Under the pieces are notes generated by a model that ran no database searches, was not told the DNA's origin, and was given only the letters and a program-made list of their open reading frames with translations. Positions 58,078 through 64,000 of a DNA stretch of 64,000 nt are shown one piece after another (within the stretch, counting starts at the first letter, position 1; each line of letters begins with the position of its first letter). Where the stretch lies: positions 1,193,001 to 1,257,000 of the forward strand of contig NC_081815.1 in the NCBI RefSeq assembly GCF_030704535.1. The letters are read 5' to 3'. Source of the DNA: Vitis vinifera. Lineage: Eukaryota; Streptophyta; Magnoliopsida; Vitales; Vitaceae. The position numbers and the translations under genes are program-made.

Positions 58078-59150
58078 GTTGTGTTTATAACCTTATATAA
58101 AAAATATATAGATTTCAAAACCCATATAACTAAATATGGGTTTTACCTGTTAATAACAAAAATATTATTGATTTCATGCATTATTTACTATTTATATTCC
58201 TATTTTTGAAATTACTTTTTTTTTTCTCCTCCCTCCCACCGCCCCCCGCCCCCCCCCCCACCCCCCCCCCACCCATTGTTTTCCGGAAAATTCTGCTGTC
58301 GGCCCCCCTTCGTTTTCCGGGAAAATTCTGCCCCCCATTCGTTTCCCCGAGAAAATTCATCCTTGTGATTTCTGAGAAAATTCATGCAAAACTCCCAACG
58401 AAAACCAAAAAAATTACTTTTTTTTTTTTTTGCTCCCCGTGTCTTCTGGATTTGCCCACCCCCCTTCCCTCCATTCGTTTCTGAAAAAATTCATCCTCGT
58501 TTGATTTCCGAGAAAATCCACCCTCAAGGAAAACCAAAAAAATTGCTTTTTCTTTTGCTCCCTATGTTTTTCGAATCTACCGTCGCCGCCCCCCTTCCCC
58601 CCTTCGTTTTCCGGGAAAATTCATCTTTGTTTGATTTCCGAGAAAATTCATGAAAAACCCCAAGGAAAACAAAAAAAATTGATTTTTTCTGCCCCCAATC
58701 GTTTTCCGTTTGATTTATGAGAAAATCCATGCAAAACCTCAAGAAAAACAAAAAAAATTGCTTTTTTTTCTGCCCCATTCGTTTTCCGTTTGATTTCCGA
58801 GAAAATTCATACAAAACTCCAAGGAAAACAAAAAAAAAATTTGCTTTTTTTTCGGCCCCCCATTTCGTTTTCCGGGAAAATTCGCCCTCGTTTGATTTCC
58901 GAGAAAATCCATGCAAAACCCCCAACTCGGAAATCAAATGAGGATGGAAACGGGGAGAGGGGGGGTTGAGCTGCAGAGGAGGGGGAGACATGGGGGAGAA
59001 AAAAAAAATGGTAATTTCGGAAATAGGAATATGAAAAATAAATAGTGTATGAAAGCAATAATATTTTTGTTATTAACATGTAAAACCCATATTTCAATTA
59101 TATGGGTTTCCAAATCTAATATTTTTTATATAAGGGCTTATAAACACAAC
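58078..59150. mobile_element. TIR DNA element (MULE-type MITE?) with internal repeats
   Basis: The ends are inverted copies of about 140 bp (58078-58217 and 59010-59150), starting GTTGTGTTTATAA and ending TTATAAACACAAC. Between them lie about six degenerate 100-150 bp units, each with a core like TTTCCGAGAAAATTCATGCA and C-tracts (58241-58275). There is no transposase. GAGAAAAAA occurs near both ends, 8 bases away on the left, so a 9-bp target duplication is possible but not clean. Confidence 0.75.
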
Positions 59151-59158
59151 GAGAAAAA

Positions 59159-60665
59159 ATGAGGAAGTTTATAATCAGTACTGTACGGCGAAGAGAGAGA
59201 AGGTTGTACGAGGCATCAGCGAATGGAAGCGTGAATTCCTTGAAGCAGTTGATGGCAGAAGATCCACTCGCACTAGCCCGAGCTTCAGTCACTTGCTTTG
59301 ATGAGACTCCACTCCACATAGCTGCCATGCTTGGTCACCTAGACTTTGCAAAAGCGCTTGTTACTCACAAACCAGACATGGCTATGGCGATAGACTTGCA
59401 GGGTCGTTCACCTTTGCACTTGGCCTCTGCCAATGTCTATATTGAGATAGTTAACATGTTATGTCATTGAATTCCAATGCATGTCTCATCTGTGATGAGG
59501 ATGGAAGAACACCCCTTCATCTGGCGGTGATGAAGGGCCACGTTGAGGTCACAAGGGAGCTGGTTAGGGCCCGACCAGAAGCCACTGGGCACAAATTGGA
59601 TCACGGGGAGACCATTCTGCATTCGGCTGTGAGACATAATCGTTTAGGAGCTCTGAAGCGGTTAGTTGAATCAGTAAGGGAGGCTGAGTTTATCAATGCC
59701 AGAGATGATTATGGCAACACTGTTTTGCACACTGCTACAACCTTGAAGCTGTTGGAGGTAAAATTTTCGTCAATTCTTTAGGCTCTTACCTATACCAATT
59801 TGTATAGTGAAGGTAACATCGCCATATTAATTTCTCAGTCTAATTAACTAGACCACTATTGATCAATCTGTACAGACTGTTAGGTATCTGCTCAATGGAA
59901 GTATGGTGGAAGTAAATGCAGTGAATGAAAGCGGTTTGACAACTTTAGATATCATTGAACATATGCCAAGAGACTTGAAATCCATGGAAATCCGAGAATC
60001 ACTATCAAAAGTTGGAGCTTTAAGAGACAGGAATGTACCTGCCAATGGAGAATGTGAGACAGCTATGGTGATCGAGGAGTCTCGATTAGATTCCGTAGCA
60101 CAACCTCTGGACGTTTCTCCAAGAGTATCAATTCCATGAGCAATCTCACGAGGCATCAGTATTAAGAAACGTTTGGAAAATCAAGAAAATTGGTTGAAAA
60201 ACAAACGTGAAGCTTTGATGATAACGGCAGGTGTGATTGCAGCCATGGCATCTCAAGCTGGGCTTAATCCTCCCGGCGGCATTTGGCAGGATGACAAGTC
60301 TGGTCACGTTGCCGGAACATCAATAATGGGTGATTATTATCCAGCTGGGTACCGTGAATTCTGGATATACGACACCGTAGCCTTTGTTATTTCTGTAAGC
60401 ACAATTTTTTTGCTTATATCTAATGGTGACCGTGTGGGACATAATAACATGCATGGCGCTCGCCTACTTGATTTCACTGTCGGCCGTTTCACCACATCAT
60501 GAGGTGAATGTCATTGCTCATGTAATTTCCATTTCAGTTTTCATATGGTTGGGTCTGATTGGGATTGTTTTCTTGGTGCACTTTTTAATAGATTTTTTAA
60601 AGGTTATCAGGAGAAATGGGTCAAAAAAAAAACTCACAAAATTGCGAAAATGGATCTCTTATTAA
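59159..60665 (+). pseudogene. Ankyrin/PGG gene copy 4, broken
   Basis: Close paralogue of copy 3. The native start was displaced by the TIR element, and a new ATG at 59159 reads MRKFIISTVRRRERRLYEAS. Exon 1 continues to 59757 but has a 1-base loss at about 59459 (after EIVNML). Exon 2 starts at 59876, reads cleanly to a TGA at 60137-60139 (after PRVSIP), then continues in the same frame into the PGG domain (LNPPGGIW). A deletion near 60420 removes part of the loop and second hydrophobic segment and shifts the frame. The last segments and a basic tail end at about 60665. There are three independent lesions. Confidence 0.9.
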
Positions 60666-62645
60666 TTTTGTTAAAATTTGATCACTTTGGACAACTTTGT
60701 GTTAGAAATTTACATGCTATATTCGATTCCAATATGCTTGCAACATGAATCAAAACCGAAAAGACTAAGAATAGTCTACTTACCTCCAGCCATTGTAGTT
60801 GGTTTCAAAAACCCAGATTTCCAAACTCTGATCTCTCCTTTTTTAGATGGTGTTTTTTCTGAAGATAATAGCAGAGTGAGTTCGGGACCATTTTCTGAAA
60901 AAATTTATAACAGTGGCTTCCATCAAACCACGTTGCCTCTTGCCACCATGTTGAGCAGTTGGTGGAACGTGCTCCTTAATCGTAGCGGAAGTGAGATGGT
61001 GGAAGACGTGGTCAAAGTGTTGGACCATATCATGAAGTGAGAACGTGTGAACTCACACGTGTATTCAGCTTACACTTTGCTCCTCTATTTTATTTCCCTC
61101 AAAAAACATCTTTTTTTTTCCTCCCATTTCTTTTTATCTTCTATAATCTCTCAAGATCCATTTATATCTCTAACTTTCCCGAGAAATCCAACTTTTTTTT
61201 ATTATTTATTTATTTATTTTTTTATCATCTACCTTTTAACAGACTCCCATTTCTTCTTAATTAATGATATTTTGGGAAGACCTCCTATAATACTTCCTTT
61301 CATAAATCATGTTCTCATCATTGTTGTAATTATTAATAAAATAAACTAAATAAATAATAAGAAAAATAAAAAGTTGAGAGAAATATATGACAAATGATTT
61401 TTTTTTTTTTTTTGTTCTTATTCAAGATAACCAATCCTTGAAAATTATTTGCAATGGATAAACTTCAGTGGGTGATTTCTCAACAAATGCCCCAACCCAT
61501 TCATGTTCTTGAACCAAAACAAGTACTCTTCTATGTCACTTGATTTTTTGTATGATTAAAATATATGTGGGTTCACAATTGTATTACATTGTCTCCTCAT
61601 AACTCTTTATTCTTCATTTGTTTATATAACCATCATTTTGAAATAATAGCAACAAATTATCAATGAACTTTAATTTTATTACTAGAAAATTAATTAGAAC
61701 ACAAAAAAGTCTATCTCTAAAGAAAATGAAAAAACAATGTTCAATATCCTTCATTGAGGATCGTACAGAGGTCACCATTATCATATTCAAAATCACACAT
61801 CACACTAGGGATGGGTTGGACAAAAAAACAAGAGAAAAAGCTTTAATGAGGAAGAAAAGATTGGAAAAAAAACATTTTTGTAGAGAGAGAGAAAGGTCAA
61901 TTTCATTTCTCAACAACCAAGTGCACCTTAATGGAAAAACAAAAAACAAAGAAAATTTGGGAAAAAAAAATATACTCCTTTCTTAAGCAAACCATATTGT
62001 AGAACAATCAAAATTAAAAATGTTTTCACCTTCAATCATAAATGGAACTTCGAAAATCAAATAAATTCAGTATGTTACCATCACAAGCCTAGGTTGAGTG
62101 CTTCACACTTCTTGGATCACTTTCTGCTACATATCTCTGTATGAAGATTAGATCCTCTATTAAAACCCTAAATTAAAGAATGAACGAACAAGAACCCAAA
62201 TGAGTTTAAGACTTAATAGAAAGTGCAAGCCTTTTTATTTGAACTTAACTCATGTTTGGTTACCAATTTTAGGGCAACATTCCATTACCTATTTGACACT
62301 CATCGACTTATATGTTATTTGACATGGTGATTGATAAGGTTATTTTTATCTCTCACATTTCATCCCCTTGGATGTTTTGCTTAATTTAATTAGTCATGTT
62401 TTATATTTTTGTCTCTCACATTTCATATCCTTCATAGCAATTATATAAAATTTGTGGTTTATGATCATTATCACCTCCATTTACTACTTTACTGTAATCG
62501 TCCCTATTTTATTTACAAAGACATCATATAGTGCACTGGGGACGGACACATAACATCAAACAACACACAAACAAGTAAAGAAGGGGGAAGTATTAACAAG
62601 AGAAGAGGCTTTTGAGTGGAGATGGCAAATGATTGGCCTCTTATA
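60666..62645. other. Spacer, no recognised gene
   Basis: 60666-61040 has an open frame of 120 codons (60678) that I do not recognise; it has no paralogue in the window. 61041-62645 is AT-rich with T-tracts, and no gene is seen. Confidence 0.45.
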
Positions 62646-63450
62646 TTAGCTGACCCTGAAGCAATATAGGATAGCTTTTCGCACGTTCCGCACACACTAT
62701 ATGAGGAAACGGATAGTGTGAACCAATGCAACAATGGAAAGCACACCAAACCACGCACATACCGAATACCAAAACACACTAGTGATATACTGATATCAGG
62801 CAACTTATTTCTCAGTGACGTGGCTTCGCTGTCATCCTTTGTGGGTGAAATGATCACCATAGAAACCAAGTAGGTGAGTGCCATGCCTGTTAATGTTATC
62901 CACATGATAATCATTAGAAGCCACACCAAGATCCTTTTCCTCACGAAAGGTACCCCACTTACGACCAGAAAGACTATCCTTAGCGAAGCAAAGAAACACA
63001 CCGCGTTGCATGCCATGAACAGTTGGTAGTCTTCTGGATAGTAGTGGGCCATTATGGAGGTTCCAGCTGACATCTTACCCCCACCGGAGTTTTTATCATC
63101 ATCCCAAACACCACCGGGAGGATTAAGCGCACTTTGGAAACCCATTCCTGCAATCAACGTTGCAGCTACCATCAAGGCGTCACGTTTCTTTTTCATCCGC
63201 TCTTTCTTATTTTCACGTATTTTCATCTCACGCCCTCGCAAGGGTGTCGATGCTTTTGCTTCTGTGAGAACTGCAGCTGGTGGGGGTGGAGATGATTGGG
63301 AGTTCTCAATCACCATGGTTATACCACTTTCTCCCTTGAATTCGTGACCCATGCCTGGTAACGCAGGCATGTTTCTGGAACTTAAAGCTACAGCTTTAAC
63401 TAGAGATTCTCGGATCTCAATACTTTCAAGTCTCTCGGCATATGTTATGT
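62646..63450 (-). pseudogene. Ankyrin/PGG gene copy 5, 3' exon fragment
   Basis: This is homologous to the second exon of the intact minus-strand gene. It begins abruptly at about 63450 (ESIEIRESLVKA), keeps the linker and PGG domain (LNPPGGVW) and two or three hydrophobic segments, then shifts frame in the loop at about 62800. The last segment (HTIRFLI, KAILYCF) and the ancestral stop at 62646-62648 lie in another frame, and that segment contains a further stop (TAG). The ankyrin repeats are missing. It has one copy of the loop motif that is duplicated at 21031-21090. Confidence 0.88.
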
Positions 63451-63813
63451 TTTATAAAATATTTTTAAAAATGATATAAAAATATTAATAATAATTTGAT
63501 AATAAAAGATTAAATTATCTTAATTTGATTAATAATTAACACATAAAAAATTCTAAAATTTAAATTTTATAAATCATTACATATTGGTTATTTAATATAA
63601 CATTTCTATCTATAAAATTTATATTTAAATAAAAAATATCTAATATTACATTTAATACTTGTAATCACTTGAAATTGAAATCCTTTATTTTCTTCATAAA
63701 ATACAAAATTTTTATTTTTTTTCTTAAAAAATTTTGAATTTGATTTATCAAAACACATTATACATATTTTACAATATGTTAGTTAAAATTATTTAATTTT
63801 TATATTAAATTAG

Positions 63814-63891
<78 letters not shown>

Positions 63892-64000
63892 AAATTAGCA
63901 TCTTTTTGAAAGTTAGGTAGTTCGTTAAATAATATATTATATTTGATATTTAATAATAAATTATATAAAATGTTGTAATATATGATATGCACGTGATTAT
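63451..64000. other. AT-rich DNA with (AT)n microsatellite
   Basis: No gene is seen. Nearly pure AT repeats occupy about 63819-63889. Confidence 0.75.

Noticed and set aside
58176..58991. Frames of 89-155 codons in the TIR element
   Set aside because: Produced by the repeated A-, T- and C-rich units; no protein-like features.
60678..61040. A 120-codon frame downstream of ankyrin copy 4
   Set aside because: Not recognised, no paralogue, no promoter or splice evidence; kept only as a note in the spacer entry.

Overview
The window is plant nuclear DNA, almost certainly grapevine (Vitis) or a close relative. Reasons: GT-AG introns, TATA boxes, AT-rich spacers, dense LTR retrotransposons, two intronless phenylalanine ammonia-lyase (PAL) genes, an Alfin-like PHD-finger gene and a cluster of BDA1-like ankyrin/PGG membrane-protein genes. 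The grape assignment is an inference. A 10.5-kb Ty3-gypsy element of nearly the published size of grape Gret1, and my recollection that grape has a PAL cluster on chromosome 11, agree with it but were not checked. Layout: 1-5235 holds the last three exons of an Alfin-like (AL) gene, and 7603-9903 holds PAL copy 1. From about 10131 the AL 3' half and PAL are repeated: a broken AL copy (10467-11989) carries a solo LTR, half a copia element follows, and PAL copy 2 lies at 17306-19606. The repeat unit therefore runs from AL intron to PAL 3' end. The PAL coding regions are almost identical, but their upstream regions are not. From 20.9 kb to the end the window is a decaying array of ankyrin/PGG genes. 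One copy is intact (20883-23126, minus). One is interrupted by a complete gypsy element (25916-37821). One is open except for a copia insertion (48725-52094). One is a pseudogene with a TIR element near its start (57.7-60.7 kb), and one is a 3' fragment (62646-63450, minus). Several relics keep only promoter or leader sequence, one of them fused to a PAL fragment (24.4-25.0 kb). A broken MULE transposase (43.4-45.2 kb) and a truncated Tnt1-like copia element (52955-56908) fill gaps. The gypsy element (26596-37097) has 805-bp LTRs, a 5-bp target duplication, a gag-pol frame with six stop codons but no visible frameshift, and a separate gene on the opposite strand with its own TATA box, introns and poly(A) signal. 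The likely working genes are AL (chromatin reader), the two PALs (entry to phenylpropanoid metabolism) and the ankyrin/PGG gene at 20.9-23.1 kb (probable plasma-membrane immune signalling). Nothing in the sequence links them in one pathway. No tRNA, rRNA or CRISPR array was recognised.
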